From Burhinus oedicnemus (lineage: Eukaryota > Chordata > Aves > Charadriiformes > Burhinidae), in NCBI GenBank assembly GCA_008921705.1, contig VFFE01009152.1:1299429-1363428 (forward strand): 64,000 bases of DNA, given 5' to 3'. The notes beneath the pieces are model-generated. The model was not told the DNA's origin. It did not search any database and was given only the letters and a program-made list of their open reading frames with translations. Numbering within the stretch: the stretch's first letter is position 1; every line of letters begins with the position of its first letter. Positions 1-14,000 of the stretch are shown piece by piece. Made by a program: the position numbers and the translations under genes.

Positions 1-458
1 CCAGGGATGGAGGTGAGGCTGACTGGCCTGTAGTTTCCTGGGTCTTCCTTCTTGCCCTTTTTGAAGATTGGAGTGACATTGGCTTTGCTCCAGTCTTCAG
101 GCACCTCACCTGTTCTCCAGGACCTTTCAAAGATGTTGGAGAGCAGCCCAGCAATGACTTCTGCCAGCTCCCTCAGCACGTGCGTGTGCATCCCATCAGG
201 ACCCATGGACTTGTGGGTGTCCAGTTTACTTAACTGATCTCTGACTTGATCCTCCTCAACCAAGGGAAAGTCCTCCTTCCTCCAGACTTTCTTTGTTACC
301 TGTAAAGTCTGGGACTCCTAAGGGCTGGCCTGAGCAGTAAAGACTGAAGCAAAGAAGACATTCAGTAATTCCGCCTTCTCTGCATCATCTGTCACCATGG
401 TCCCTGTCTTATTCAACCGCAGGCCCACAATTTCTCTAGTTTTCCTTTTGCCTCCGAT
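1..458 (-). mobile_element. CR1 LINE fragment, endonuclease-RT linker and RT N-terminus (cut by window edge)
   Basis: Read on the minus strand, the translation shows CR1 ORF2 landmarks: KRKTREIVG, EKAELLNVFFASVFTAQ, then after a break HKSMGPDGMHTHVLRELAE, EVPEDWSKANVTPIFKKG and GNYRPVSLTS. This is the linker before the reverse transcriptase and the start of the RT domain. The 5' limit is set where resemblance fades, near 458. The 3' part lies outside the window. It runs in the same orientation as SV2C. Confidence 0.88.
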
Positions 459-1627
459 GGCAATGGGAATGGCATGTCTGTATCTTGACTTCAACAAAGG
501 AAGCTGTTCCTGCAGTTCAATTTCCTTTACTGGGAAGGATACTGGGCCAACTAAATAAAACAGAGCCACAAATAAGGCAAAATGACTCATTAGCTGTTCA
601 CATTTTATGAAGTCTTACAGCGCAGAAGAGAAGCCGTACAGAACCAGAGAGAAAGGACTTGCAAACTAAATCGACCATTATAAATTTTCTGCATATTCGC
701 ACCATATTCTCTCCTTCAGTGGACTGTTCCAAAGACGCCATAGTTATAACAAACAGTGAGAAAAGAGTAGAAGAGCTTTCACAGGAGGCAGCTTATGGCA
801 TCTTCAGAATTGGTTTGGCCTCTTTTGCACTTACTGTATGACTGAGAAAGGTATGATAACAAGAGGATTCCTGCACACTTCACTGAGCTGGACAAATTAC
901 CTTTTAACTCATGGAAAAGAGCGCTGAAACAAATAAATCTTAATAATTACCTGTATATACAAAAAGCATGTTAAAAAGAAAAAAAAAGAAAAAAAGGTCT
1001 TGGGTAAGTGCACTTTGCAGGAAACATTCTGGTTTGAATGGCATCTGTAAGAGTCAGCTGACAGAAAACCAGCTGACAGGAGATGAAGATTTCCTCTCCT
1101 CTTAAATTATTTATCTTACACAGAGGTATACATGTTTGTTTATTCTCTTTACTTAGTCTCCAAGCCACCATCCTCCCTAACATCATCCAATTACATGGTG
1201 AGTTATTGGCAATCTGCAGTGATTTATTGTGCTTTTCTGTGTATTTATATGCTGCATTCCTATCTGTAAAACAGGAACAGTAATACTTACACAGGTTAAG
1301 TCTTGACTCAGTGCTGAAAGATCTCAGTAACACAGAAGCAGCATGAAAATAAGAGTGAAATCAGAGCTAAAATACGCAGAGTTTGGGACAAGACTGTCCA
1401 AATCCATAAAGAAAGTCATTGACATGAAATGCAGAGCCACCACCCCATAAGAGGAGAGGGAAAGGATAAGCATCAAATTTGTCCAAAACCGTCTACATGG
1501 TTTCTTCGCATACCTGCACCTGATTTCTAAGAGAATTAGGGTTGTTCTCCAATACCTGCTTGGCCCTGGAGAGATACTCAGCTGATATGCAATCACACAG
1601 GGCTTTGCGAGCCTTTCCTAGATTGGT

Positions 1628-2105
1628 CTAGGACCTGTTGGAGCAATTCCAGAGGAGGGCAACAAAGATGATCAGAGGACTGGAGCACCTCCTTATGAAG
1701 ACAGGCTGACAGAGTTGGGGTTGTTCAGCCTGGAGAAGTGAAGGCACCAGGGAGATCTTATAGCAGCCTCCAGTATCTGAAGGGGGCCTACAGGAAAGAT
1801 GGGGAGGGACGTTTTACAAGGGCATGTAGTGGTAGGACAAGGGGTAATGGCTTCAAACTGAAGGAGGGTAGATTTAGATTAGATATGAGGAAGGAATTCT
1901 TCACTATGAGGGTGGTGAGGCACTGGAACAGATTCCCCAGAGAAGTTGGGGATGCCCTGTCCCTGGAAGTGTTCAAGGCCAGCTTGGATGGGGCTTTGAG
2001 TAACCTGGTCTAGTGGAAGGTATCCCTGCCCATGACAGGGGTTGGAACTAGATGATCTTTAAGGTCGCTTCCTACCTAAACCATTTTATGATTCTGTGAT
2101 CCCCT
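1628..2105 (+). mobile_element. CR1 LINE 3' fragment
   Basis: A 5'-truncated CR1 retaining the ORF2 C-terminus and the 3'UTR. Frame 1738-2013 carries YLKGAYRKDGEGRFTRACSG, RTRGNGFKLKEGRFRLDMRK, VVRHWNRFPREVGDALSLEV and KASLDGALSNLV, the usual CR1 C-terminal signature. The 3' end reads CCATTTTATGATTCTGTGAT. Its tail (CCTACCTAAACCAT) matches that of the copy near 28300, which suggests the same subfamily. The 5' border is approximate. Confidence 0.9.
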
Positions 2106-4122
2106 GATTTAGCCTATTCATTGCAACCATTGGTATGATACTGCATGAAAATAAGGGCTAAGAGCAAGGAGTTCCACTTACAGGAAAGGAATAAAGGAGT
2201 GGAGACAACCCTGCAGTCCTCTACTTCTGTTTGTTTCTTTGGCCACTTAGAATTTTCCATTCTCAAACTAGGGAGAAATAATAGAAATGCACTTTGCTAA
2301 GATGTCATACTGATGTTAATGTCTCCACCTGGTCATCACCATGCAGGATCCAATTTTGCGCCTTAGTAATTCTGAATACAAACATAATGCAACTACCCTA
2401 TAGGGCTGGAAAGCTACCAAATCTCAAAGCACTTCAACACACAATCACAATGTCTTGACTTTTGTCACCATTAAGAGTTTTGTCTCCAGCCTGAGTCATT
2501 TTGCCAGACTTCAGACACCTATTACCAGGAATCAAACCTGAAGAACTTCTACGTGGCTCCATTCTGAATGCAAATATAATTTCTACTCATTGGTAAACGG
2601 GTATATCCTCACTCATTACAGTTCCTGGATAATGAACATATATTTTGAAAATTTTCCAGGGCAAATCTGTAATTTTCTGCTTAGATCTTAAACCAGTGTT
2701 TCTAAAGCATTCTACTTGTGCATCTCAAAATAGCTTTCTTCCTCTGTACCTCATACTTTATAAAACATAAATCAGTGCAAAAACTCTCTTAAAACTTATA
2801 TGAATTGTGTATTTCTGAAATTTAAAATGAGAAACACCATGTTGCAATTGAAATTATTAACTAACTAAATATGCATATTCCAGGCTAGAATGTTCTGCAC
2901 TTCCCTTACATGCACTCACGACCCTTATTCACAGAAAACTGCCCAAGACTACTAGAAATTAATGTAGATGGACACAGGTCAAATTTGGTCCAGGGTTCAG
3001 ATGCAAAACTTGAAAAGAGCTGTGATTTGTAATCAAAAGCTCAGATATTTAATCTCTGTACAAATGACTGCTTTTGTCACATTTCTGCATCTAAATTGGA
3101 TTTGGTAAACTTTCTCCTTTCAGTTAAAGATCTGATATAGATCTACATCAGCTGCTAAGTAGAGATACTAGGACTCATATTGCACCCTCCTCACTCCTGT
3201 TTAAACTAATACTTGCTGTAAGTGCTTGGATGTAAGATTCTTTTACACATACATTTGCAATCTTCCCGTTGCCTTTGTAATACTATGGAGCCAGAAAAAA
3301 ACAAAAGTAGTGCTGGGATGCAATAGGTCAGTGGTTTGCGACCTTCCTGAATTTAATGACCACTAGACATTTTTCAAATGGATGTGCAGAGTCCTACATG
3401 GCTAACTAAGGCTTATGGATGAAAGATTTATTTGTCTTAATTATTTTTATAGGCTTATAGCCTAGAAGCATTTTATGAAATCCACACTATTTAAAACCAT
3501 AGCAGTAGCTGGCAGCACCTGGAAAGAAAACTGAATCAAAGAATGGGCTAAAAATTTTCTTAGCTTAACTACCAGATAAAAGGTGAGCATAAAAATTAAA
3601 ATGTATTTTTTTCAATATGAGCAAGATCTATTCAATAATTACAGTAAGTTTACATTATAGTCCAAAGTGGAACAGAGACTGAAGAACTGGAAAGACAATA
3701 TTCTAATTACTCACATATAAAAAAACCCCAATCCAGAATAGGCCACCAAGGGTTAATATTGAGCTGATACCATTGAACATCTCATTACAAGCACTGTAGT
3801 ACATAATTGATCTGACTGTTTGGCTGACTGAGTCGGTGGCCCCAGAGACTTATGTACTCATGCAGTTCTGCAGAGTCCTCACTTGGGTCTGGCTCTGTGC
3901 AGCTGTTCAGTGAAGGCACTTCGCAATCTGCAAAACAAAGTGGTAAACTCTGCTGGCCATGACTCTGACAATATCATAATTTATAGGCTTGTCAGTCTAA
4001 GGAGAAAAGGGCCATGTCATTCTTTCCAGAGATGACGGACCAAGCAGATGCAACTAAAGTCAGAAAAATCAGGGGACAGCACATTAAGAGATGCTGCTGT
4101 CAGAGCTTAAAAATATCATGGT

Positions 4123-4142
4123 CAGTGTCAACGTTGACACTG
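4123..4142. repeat. 20-bp perfect palindrome
   Basis: CAGTGTCAACGTTGACACTG equals its own reverse complement, with centre AACGTT. It lies in otherwise unremarkable intronic DNA. It could be a dimeric protein-binding site or chance. Confidence 0.6.
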
Positions 4143-5671
4143 TGCAATCAAATGTCACTAAAACATGCTTCAGATTTTGTTTGTATGACCTTACTTTTGA
4201 TTTCTTGTTAAGATTTCTACCTCTGGTCTGCTACGTGTGCTTAGTGGTTCCCACTACTTTATTCTATTACACCTAATTAAGAATTGAAAAATGGTTTGGG
4301 TACAAAGTTAGAAACATTTGTTTGGACAGTGTTAAAGTGTGTAATAAGAGTAAATCATCAACAGCAGACAAAATCCGTTTTTATAAGTAGACAATGTAAA
4401 ATTGCCAAATGCCCTGTGCAGTAGTCATTATGAACCAAGTCTGAAAGAAAACACCTGCAACAAAATCTGATCATATTGTTGTCCTACCAATGTGCAAAAC
4501 ACAGATACATTGATATCTATGTATTTTCGTGTTGTGGCCTCCACTGTGTATCCATAGCTCTGAGCTCACAAATTGCATTATATTTAGCATGACAAGTTGT
4601 TGTAGACACTACTAAGAGCAGCTGTTAAATGTGGAAGCTAATTGAAAATTTAAGCATTCCTCTCCTGGTCCAGGACTTACAGTGATTTATGTGTATCTGG
4701 ACTAAGGACATTTAAATGATGGGTTCACGGTGAAGAAGAAAAGAGAAGCAATTAATCAAAAAAGACAATCAGAAAAAGGCATAATAAAACAATGCAGTTT
4801 ATGAAAAGAAAATGGGGCCTTCTTACGTAGCCTAACTTACAAACAAAATAGTCATTGAAATGCTGGAACATTTTCTGAAGAATACAGGGAGGACATGTCT
4901 TTTACCAGTGATAGGTATTTTAGCTTTCGAATGCTGCTGCAGTGTAACAACAGCACATCTGTGCAATTAAAGAAAACTTTTCAAAATTTAACTTTATTAT
5001 ATTTTATTTGTTTGAAAGTTGTTGCAAGAAAAATCTTTTTTGATGAACATTTCAGTGCTGCGATTGAAGTTTCATTTCCTTTTTTTTGCTGTTTAATTTA
5101 CCTCTTACTCTCTTTTTTTTTTTAATTTTACACCAAAAGGAGCAATATCTTATCACTAAGATAGAGATCAATAGATTAAACAGGCAGTTTATGTGATCTA
5201 ATAATTAGACCATTCTAAGAATTGTCTTCTAATCCAACAGCAGTCAACTAAACAAACCTGGTTCAGTATGTGGAGCTTTTCTGTATATACTGTGAACCAC
5301 GGGTCAGAAGTCTTGCATTCAAACTTTGGTCAGACACCCCCAACACAAAATTATTTGCACTCACAAATCAAGTACTAATGATCCTCAGTTATAATCTATC
5401 ATAGCTATCCAAGGGGTCGCAGGGACAGGGGAGGAGATGGATTTTCCCTATGGAGAGGCAGTCACAGTGTTTGAAATGTAATTTTCAAAGGGAATAAAGA
5501 AAATACAATATATTAAATAAACAGAGCATCACTAACTCCTTCAGAGTAGACAGTTTTATAAGCTAGCAAACAATATGGAAGTATGTTTGACAAATTTGCA
5601 CTGTCGAACTGTGTTCCAGAGAAAATTAATATGTTTATGCATCTGAATAACCATAGAGTAAGACCAGTGAT

Positions 5672-5688
5672 TTCTTCTTCTTCTTCTT
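5672..5688 (+). repeat. short TTC microsatellite
   Basis: About five TTC units in a row within the intron. Confidence 0.7.
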
Positions 5689-6755
5689 TATCCTGTACAA
5701 ATCACCTGAATTGTTCATCTGTTAAAGACCAATCACAAAAACAAAAGCTGTTTTGTCTTTCTAACATTAAAAATTTGAACAAAGGAGAAATCTCATCAGA
5801 TTTGCATCTTACTTGTTTCTAGAAGTGAAAAGCAAGGGTTATGCCCAACAATGCAGACGTTTCTGATGGCCACTGGCCAGACTTCTCAGGCAGCTTCATT
5901 AACCTGGATGTAATTTTTCTTAATTTATACTGAAGGCCAATTTGTTTTGCGAAACTGAGTTGTAACTAAAACTAAGGCAGAGGAGATGCCGTTGTTTTTT
6001 CTCCATAATGATGAATGAGCATTACTATGGTTTCTGTGGAAAATTACGTTTCTGGCACTAGACAGTGATGTTTATGGCAACAGCCTGTTCACCTGTCTGT
6101 CCTCCACCAGAATCGTTGAAATCTATTGACCTACTCCAATCAAATCTGACAAGAAGAAATAATGTCAAAGATAATCACATTCCCCAAAGCACTGTGAAAC
6201 GCTCTGCCTGGGCAGAGGGGACAGATCCCATCAGAGAATGGAGGAAAAGGCAGGAGAAGTCAGTGGTCCCTCAGGCATGCTGCAGCCAGCCTGGGGGCTG
6301 GGACCATGCAATGGCCACACCATCCATTGGCTCTGGGACTGGTCCAACCCAAGCCAAAATCCATTGCCTTCTCTCTGATAGCAGCTAGGCTGAAGCAGCG
6401 CTGTAACGCAGCAGGGAGCATGGTGAGGGTGTGGGGAGCTGAGTGGTTCTTATTGCACAGTGCTGGGGACCAGAAAGGGCAACTGTAGAGACTATAGCAA
6501 AAAGGGATCTGGAAAAAGCAATCAGGAACTTAAAGTGCTGCTGTGGGGTCTTGTAGGGGATATAGGGGAAGAGAAGAGAGAAAGGAGTCAGCCAGGATCA
6601 CAGGGACATTGACAGAAACCCCTAGGAATCTGGGCCTCATAACTGCTCTGCCCACAAAACAATTTTCTATTTTTTTACTGAACCTCTCTATAAACAAACT
6701 TTCTCTTTAACAGTCAACCTAAAAAGCCCAGAAGAAGGTTATATTTGAAGCTTGC

Positions 6756-6780
6756 TAATGAGCATCTTTAGTGCTCATTA
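6756..6780. repeat. inverted repeat, 9-bp arms
   Basis: TAATGAGCA, a 7-base loop, then TGCTCATTA. The arms are exact complements. A POU-type octamer ATTTGCAT lies about 140 bp further right, near 6918. The function is unknown. Confidence 0.45.
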
Positions 6781-7996
6781 AGTAGATGTGCTAAAAGCTA
6801 CTTAAGCTTCTGACACTTGCAAATATAAACATTTAAATGACCATATCAAACTCTGCATTAGGGCACAGAAAATAGCAAACTGATAAACAAAGTGATTTGT
6901 TTTGCTTTCCTAGCCGGATTTGCATAAGCAGATGTTCTAAATTCTGCTATGTTGTGTCATTCTTGTTGTTCCTGAAGATGAAGATTTTTTTAAAGTATAC
7001 ACACTCAGTATAATCTGATTTCATAGGATTATTTCAAATGAAGAAGAATTCATGAGCAGGAGTTGATAAGTTAACATTAAAACTGCCTTGTACTGACTTT
7101 AATTAACTCAGATTTAAGAAGTACAGATATAGCTTCAGCCTGCAGAATACCAGATTAATGGAAGTGCACTAAGTATGAGGGGAAGCATAGCACATTGGGG
7201 ATCATTTTGCCTCTTAGTGGAGTGCAAAACAGATCAACAGATCTTGCATTATGTAGTAGATGCCTTTGTGTCTGATCTATTCCATTTGTTCAGCATGACA
7301 CAGTCTCATAGAAAATGCAGATTCAACCTTAAAAAAGCTCCAACTTCTTTTTTTAAACCTCAAGCAATAGCTTTCATTGGTTAAGGTATCCATAGATTCA
7401 TGGCTTCTGAAGACAGAAGATGTATCAGAAAGGCAATTGTATGGAGAAGTCAAAATTGAAGAGCTGCTCTTAGTTTTAAAGTTTGGATCAAATGTTTCCT
7501 CCAAGTTTTTTTTTTTTAAATGAAAGAATATATTGATTTAAAATTCTGCAAATTTATTAGTGCATTCATGGGCTTTTTACAACTGAGAAAAGACACATGC
7601 AGCTCTTCCCCAGGCCATCTTCTTTGGCATCTCTCTTTGTTCTGGATGACTAATAAAATTCAGAGATCTTTTGCAGAGAACAGAAGCTGCTGTATAATAG
7701 AAAATGGAGCCTTGGGCTCAGCTTTTTCCAGAACAGCTTCTGCCATGGCTTGGATTTGTTCTGAACCACCAAGAATATTAGGGAAAGGTTTGAGAAAAAT
7801 AAGAAAAATAATGTTTCTTAAATAGAGAGTCTAAAATTTTCAAGATTAGGGAAGGATCAACTTTTGCATTTCTCTTTCTACCAGTGCAGGGTTACTCAGC
7901 AAAGAAACCTTCTGTCTTCTTTTTGGAGCTAACAGCTAGAACAGTTTGATACACAGGCATTTTCCTACATGTGCTGGGAATGGCCAATGCTGCTGC

Positions 7997-8031
7997 TTTT
8001 TTTTTTTGTGGTTCTTTTTTTTTTTTTTTTT
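7997..8031 (+). repeat. poly-T tracts
   Basis: Two long T runs separated by GTGGTTC. This may be the reversed A-rich tail of a lost retroelement, but no body is recognised beside it. Confidence 0.7.
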
Positions 8032-11000
8032 CCTTTTTCTCCTAATTTCTGAAGTTCTCTCCTCCTTTTGTCTTTGTTTCCTTCATTTGCTCTTTTCTGG
8101 CCCACCCTAGCAGGTTCTGGAGCAACAGTATCTGTTTAATAGTTTGAGAAAAGGGGTGGATGGGCACTTTAGGGGGCATCCAATGCATCCGCTTGCTCCA
8201 AATCAGAATGAATGATGTCCCCTACAATATTCTCAAAATATATTCTTAAAGACTTCTAGTGACTGAGATTTCAGTAATTCCATAGCAGGTTTATCCAGGT
8301 GCTTAACCAACACACCATTAGAAAGTTTTTTTTTCATTATCTATACTACCACCCCTTGACAGAAATTTCAGCTCATTACTTTTTGTCTTATCAACAGTAA
8401 GCAGTTTATTTCTTCTCCCTTTGCAGCTAATCATGCTTTTCTCTTATTTCCCTTCTGCAAGATTAAGGAAGACATCACTGACGCACCTCTTGCTTGTCTA
8501 AATCATTGTATTTCAGTGTGTTCCAACTTCGAACAAGGAAACCCAGCAGCCACCACGTAACTGTTTTTCCTATTTCCGGGTCACATCAATCAGGAGTTGA
8601 TGTGCAAGAAACTACAGTAAATCACCTTTGTAGATATGACTACTGAATATAGTTTCTTTCCCTGGTTGTTTTGGGCACAGTCACTGCAGTGATGCAGCAA
8701 TATGAAATCAGTCAAGTGTGGCTCTTTTTATTATAAATCATGTAAGCACATCCCAGTCTTTTGATTGGATGGATGCACTGCATCAGAGATAGTCAAATTC
8801 CTCTCCACGGACTACAGCAAAGGATGGGTGAAAGAATGAACTTGGTGATCCTTTTCCTAAGACGAAACCATGACTTATAGTACATTTATAAGCTGCTGGA
8901 CACCTCACTGCTGAGGAAATGCTGGGACCAGCTGATGAAATAGTCATGAGAAAAATCAAACTGTTCCTCTGATGCTCAGATCCACCTTTAACACACATTT
9001 TGGAATTTAGAAACACGACAAGAAATATTAGAAATGCAGCAATACCTGTAAAAGTGACAGTCACTTATTTACATGATTTTGACACTTTGAAGCTTACAGA
9101 TTTGAGCAGACAAGTTGTGTTTAAAGATGCTTTACAGATATTAATCTGTTCAATCTCAACAAAGTAATTAATAGTGGGTTATTTTACAGACAAATAATAA
9201 TGAGGCTAAGACCCTAATTTTTCAAAGTAGCCAAGAATTTTCTAAACTCATGCAGGTACAATCCTGACCTAGACCTTAAGATACCCAAGTTCACACGTTA
9301 CTGTTGAAAAAAACTGTGGCTTATACAAGCTGCTAGCAGAAAATCTGGCTTCTAGTCTTCATCTTAGTAACAAAGCCATTCGTTAACCTTTTAATTTCTA
9401 CCAAAATAAATGCTGACAAACAGAAAAAGCTCCACTTTTTCCTTATGTAGTCTGAAACATACATACCATGTAATATTTATGTACTGGGGAGCAATTGTTT
9501 CACAATATTTGTGTTGGAATAACCATCACCACAGAAAAGTGCAAACTTTTGACTCCACTTTGCTAACGCAATAAACTCTTGTCTCCTCATAGTGCTAGAA
9601 GACCAGCAGGCTAGGCTGAAATCTCTGTATTCCACACTTCAGCTCCCACCACTCAGAAGGAGACAGTTTTGCTCATCAGAAGCATTGGAATATGGATGGC
9701 TCCTAAGATCCTTCTGCTTTTATTGCTAATAAGTACTCGCCATGCCCTATAATCCCACTGATTATACACAGCATTGGCATAGGATTTTTTATGCCAATAC
9801 TGCTGCTGCCAGGTGCCACTGCCTTTTAGCGCAACAAAAAAAGAAAGAATAAGGGAATTAAAAGTTTTTCTGATTTCACTGCCACGGAACAGTTTTAGTC
9901 CACCGTGTTCTCAGTTTAGTCTACCACAAGCTGAGATATTAAATACTCCATTAACACTGCCTGGTGCTGTGCATGCTCTGAGTTGCACAGTGATCCAGTA
10001 GCTCTCCATCTCCTCATCTGCATAGCTGCTGCATGCAGCGCTGCTTACCTCCTTGCCTATTTTACTACACTATAGTTCATAATGGTTTCATACAGAAGGG
10101 GATTTTTGAAGATATGTTTACCTTTTTTATCTCCAACTGCATGACACAAGAACAAAGCAAACATGACAATAAAGAATACTGCAGAAACTACTCCCGAGCC
10201 ACCTACCAAAAAGGTGATAAGATCTTTTTGATTGCCAGTGAAGTTAATTTCTTTAGAAAACAGGTCTCCAGTAGTAGGTTTAGTGAATTTAGCGTGATCC
10301 TAAACTATTGAGGACAGGCTTTGGTTTGATGAGCCCTTAAAAACCTCCAGTGATAGAGATTCTGTAACTGCATTTGGCAGTTTATGTTAGTACTTTATTA
10401 CATCTGTGTTTAAAATTTAACTTCTTTACTATCTAAACTATATCCCAGTTTCTGCCACTTAAACTCATTTCAGCATATTGGCAGGAGACAAGTAAATGGC
10501 AAAGATCTTCAGAAAAAGTAGGAGCAAATGTGTGTTACAAACCAGGAAAAGAATACAAAATTTCCAATAGGAGACATAATCAAACACTTTAAAAATAGAA
10601 GTTACCATTAATCTTTTAAATACAATGTTTTGCAAGTCAAGTGTGAGTAATTCATTTGGACACTTCTATGTCTGCATTTTTAAGTTCTGTGTTACTGTAA
10701 AAAAGGTATTCAGAAAAAATGGCTTTCTTTAATTTGGTAAAACTCTAATGACTGGAGTAAAAATGTCATTTGTAACTTGTCCTCTTTCAGTCATGGGACA
10801 AAATGCCAGTTGTTTGCAGATGCAATGGAAAAATCTGATGAAATAGCAAACAAGTTAATACTTTCCTACTTACACCTAGAGAGACACATTACAGCTAGGC
10901 AAGAAATCCTCAGTTCTGAAATGGAATACTTTTTCCTTAGATTTCTTATTCCACTTCTTTCTCCTCCAAATTTGTGTTCCCTGAATGGGAATCCTGTTCT

Positions 11001-14000
11001 CTACCTTGTAATCTAATTTCTTTTTGGCCATGTATTCCCCTTCTTGATCAGGAATAAGATTTACAAATTGATTAGGTCAGTATTTGTTTATCACTAAGCA
11101 AAATACTCTAGGGAATGTTTTGAATTTTGAAGGGTTTTTCTGTAGTTTATGAAGCCAGAAAAGGCTTGTATACATCATACATGCAAAACATAAAACTACA
11201 CCAAATACCAAAACTGATAGGTTAAATACACTGAAATCCTTATCCAGCTTCCCCTGATTTTTAGTTTGGAGATATGGTACAATAAAAATCAAGACTGATT
11301 TTTAAAATAATACATGTGTATGGCAAGCAACATATTTTTTTGTAGAACAACTTGCATAATTCTTTTTGATTCCTATCATCAGACTAACACATAAAATAGG
11401 TGTAATGAAATAGTAATATATCACTATCTGGGTTTTAAATTGCAATGTAATTTCTAACTCTTAAGATTCTTGTTATTTGAAAAATGAACCTTTTAAAGAA
11501 TATTGTAATACACATTCGATGCATTTGACAGTTTTTTAACCAATCTACCTTGAAACATGATGCTAAATTTAAAGTTGCACTTGCAAAATGATTTATAAAA
11601 CGGTAATTATCCTCCCTATCCAGCCTGATCTAAACACTGCATAAAGCCATTTCTTTGTAGCAGACTAATCTGGGACTTTTCTAATTGGCAGCAATTACAA
11701 GCATTTCTTTGCAGCTGTTTCTTCTAATACCTTCTTCATGACCTGAACTCCTGTTTCAGAGACCCTGAACAAGTCTGCATCTATTTTCAGTTTTTTAAAA
11801 AAGCCAACAGCTATAGAATTGAAGAAGGCCTGAGACAGAGATGCTTGCCTTCCAGATAATATTAGCCTTCCCGTATGTGGTCACTGCAGCACTACATCAC
11901 ACTGATTCCTCTCTTAACAACACGCTGATGCCAAGGCAACTGTTAGCTTCCCTTTATTTTGTGTTTCAGGGTGTTACTCAGGTTTCAGACACTCCTGTGC
12001 TGCTTGAACAGAAACAGAGATAAACTGTTACATATAGAAAATGTAATCTTTGTTTTCTCACAGAAAGATAGAGCTAAATAAACTTGTATAGATAGCTTCA
12101 CTGGCTGCCTTGGGCTAGATAATGTATACTGGCTGTGAATCTAGGACTTTTTAAAGTGGCTTACATAAGAGGCAGTACAAATGAAAGGAATACATTTGTA
12201 AGAGAGGGAGGAAAAAATCTGCAAAATCATTCTACTCTGTGGGCCTGGTATTTTTCTGTTCATTTAAGAATAATTCCATGATGCTTGATGGCAGTTTATT
12301 GCTTTTCAACAGATGCAACTTCATTCGCTGCTGTTGAGTAACCTCTGAGTTCAGCTGGGAAAAATCAGCTCTCTTTGCTCCTCAGGTGAGAAGCAGAGAG
12401 TTCAGAAATCCCTATGCACTATACAAATGCGTCTTAGAAGCAGGTGGGCTGCTTTGTTTATAATTATGTTGTGCTTCCTGGTCAGTGGAGACACGCATGA
12501 TGAGAAGGACTGGAAGTGATTTGGAGAAAAATCCGTATCTTTGCTTAATTCTGGCAAAATAATTCCATGGAAACCGTGTAGAAATTGCAAAAGAGAAAAC
12601 ACAGGAAAATACAAGAGCTTCCTCATGAGCGCACACAATACAAATGGTGCAGAGATCTGTGCTGGTATTTGCCTGACCTGGAGTGTTTCCGGGAGGGTAC
12701 AGCAATGCGTGACCATGCCCTCCCAAGTGCCGGAAGAAGGCTGTCCCTGGGAGCCCTTGGCAATGCCTGAGAGCTCATCACAGCATCGTGGCAACTGAGC
12801 AGTTTGCCCCTGGTCCTGAGCTGGGTGATTGCGCTTTTGCACTAGGAAATATGACACAGGTTTTAAAGTTCACAATGTAATGAAAAAATCTGATTTAAAG
12901 TGAAGACAATCTTAAGACCTCTTCAAAACCCATAAATACATTCTGTTTAATTTTACCAAAATGTAAACCCACTTTTCTTGCGAGAAAGGATTGTTTCTGT
13001 TGTTTATGGCTTGCTTTTTAGCCATCTTTTTGGCTATTACAACTTTCCTTAATATACTGAGAGTGATTTATATGGCTAACACTGAAGAATACTGTCTTTT
13101 AAAATGAGTTTTTACATTTGTTTGTCTTAAGTGATTTCATAAATATTTTTGGAGAAGGACACATAAAAAAAAAATCAGTGCAGCATGTCTTTTTGTTGCT
13201 GATAGTCTTCCACTGCTAAAGAAAGAAGAAAATTTTCCCCTCTAGTGGCACTGCTTTGGTATGAGGAAGTGTATTATTATTCATTGAGATACACTTCCAT
13301 GTGATGTCTTAAAAGCACCTCAGTAAAGGTTATTGAGTTATTTATAAAACCTACAATGAAATTAGGCAACCTATGTAAATCAGCCTGTCATAATGTTTGC
13401 ATTTTCTGCTGAGAGATAAAGAAAATAAAAATACATAGGAAAGCAAAAAGTGTGTGGCCTCCAGAGCAATTTACTAATTGGAAAAAAGATAAATGATCCA
13501 CACTGTGCCTTGTCAGCAAAAATTCCTCTCTTTGATTCCAGCAATTCAAAGCCAAAAGGCAAGGTTGAAGACATAGATTCAGCTTGCGTGCACTGGACTC
13601 TAAAATTAATTTTAATGCAACAGTCTAGATATACGATTAATCTGCATGATTATAATTTATTTCTGGACATTACTGCTTGCTAAATGTTCCAATCACTTTG
13701 GGCAAACCTTATGAAGTTGTCCTCTCTTTCACAACCCAACTGCAATAAACTTCATTGCTTGGCTAAAGAAAGCTGCTTTGGATGCCAGCTAACTCACAAT
13801 GCTGCTTTACTTGTCTTGAGGAGTGCCAGGGAGAAGTGCTTGAAGAGGCTGATTTTTAAGAACGCCTGAGCAGTGTCAGCAACCCTGGAGACCCGTGAGC
13901 ACTTAACTCTTCTAAAGGGCAAGCCCAAGAGACTAAGAATTGAATCTCTTCCTCCACATAGTGTTTAAACATATCAGGGCAGCAAAGAGCTCTTTCACAA

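Noticed and set aside
1324..1596. Minus-strand frame containing AYQ, considered as the next SV2C exon (SV2 proteins have SAYQFHSWR near here)
   Set aside because: The residues around AYQ do not match SV2, and no suitable acceptor or donor in the right phase was seen.
12402..12857. 151-codon minus-strand open frame overlapped by frames on both strands
   Set aside because: The locally higher GC lowers stop frequency in all frames. No domain is recognised and nothing connects it in frame to SV2C.
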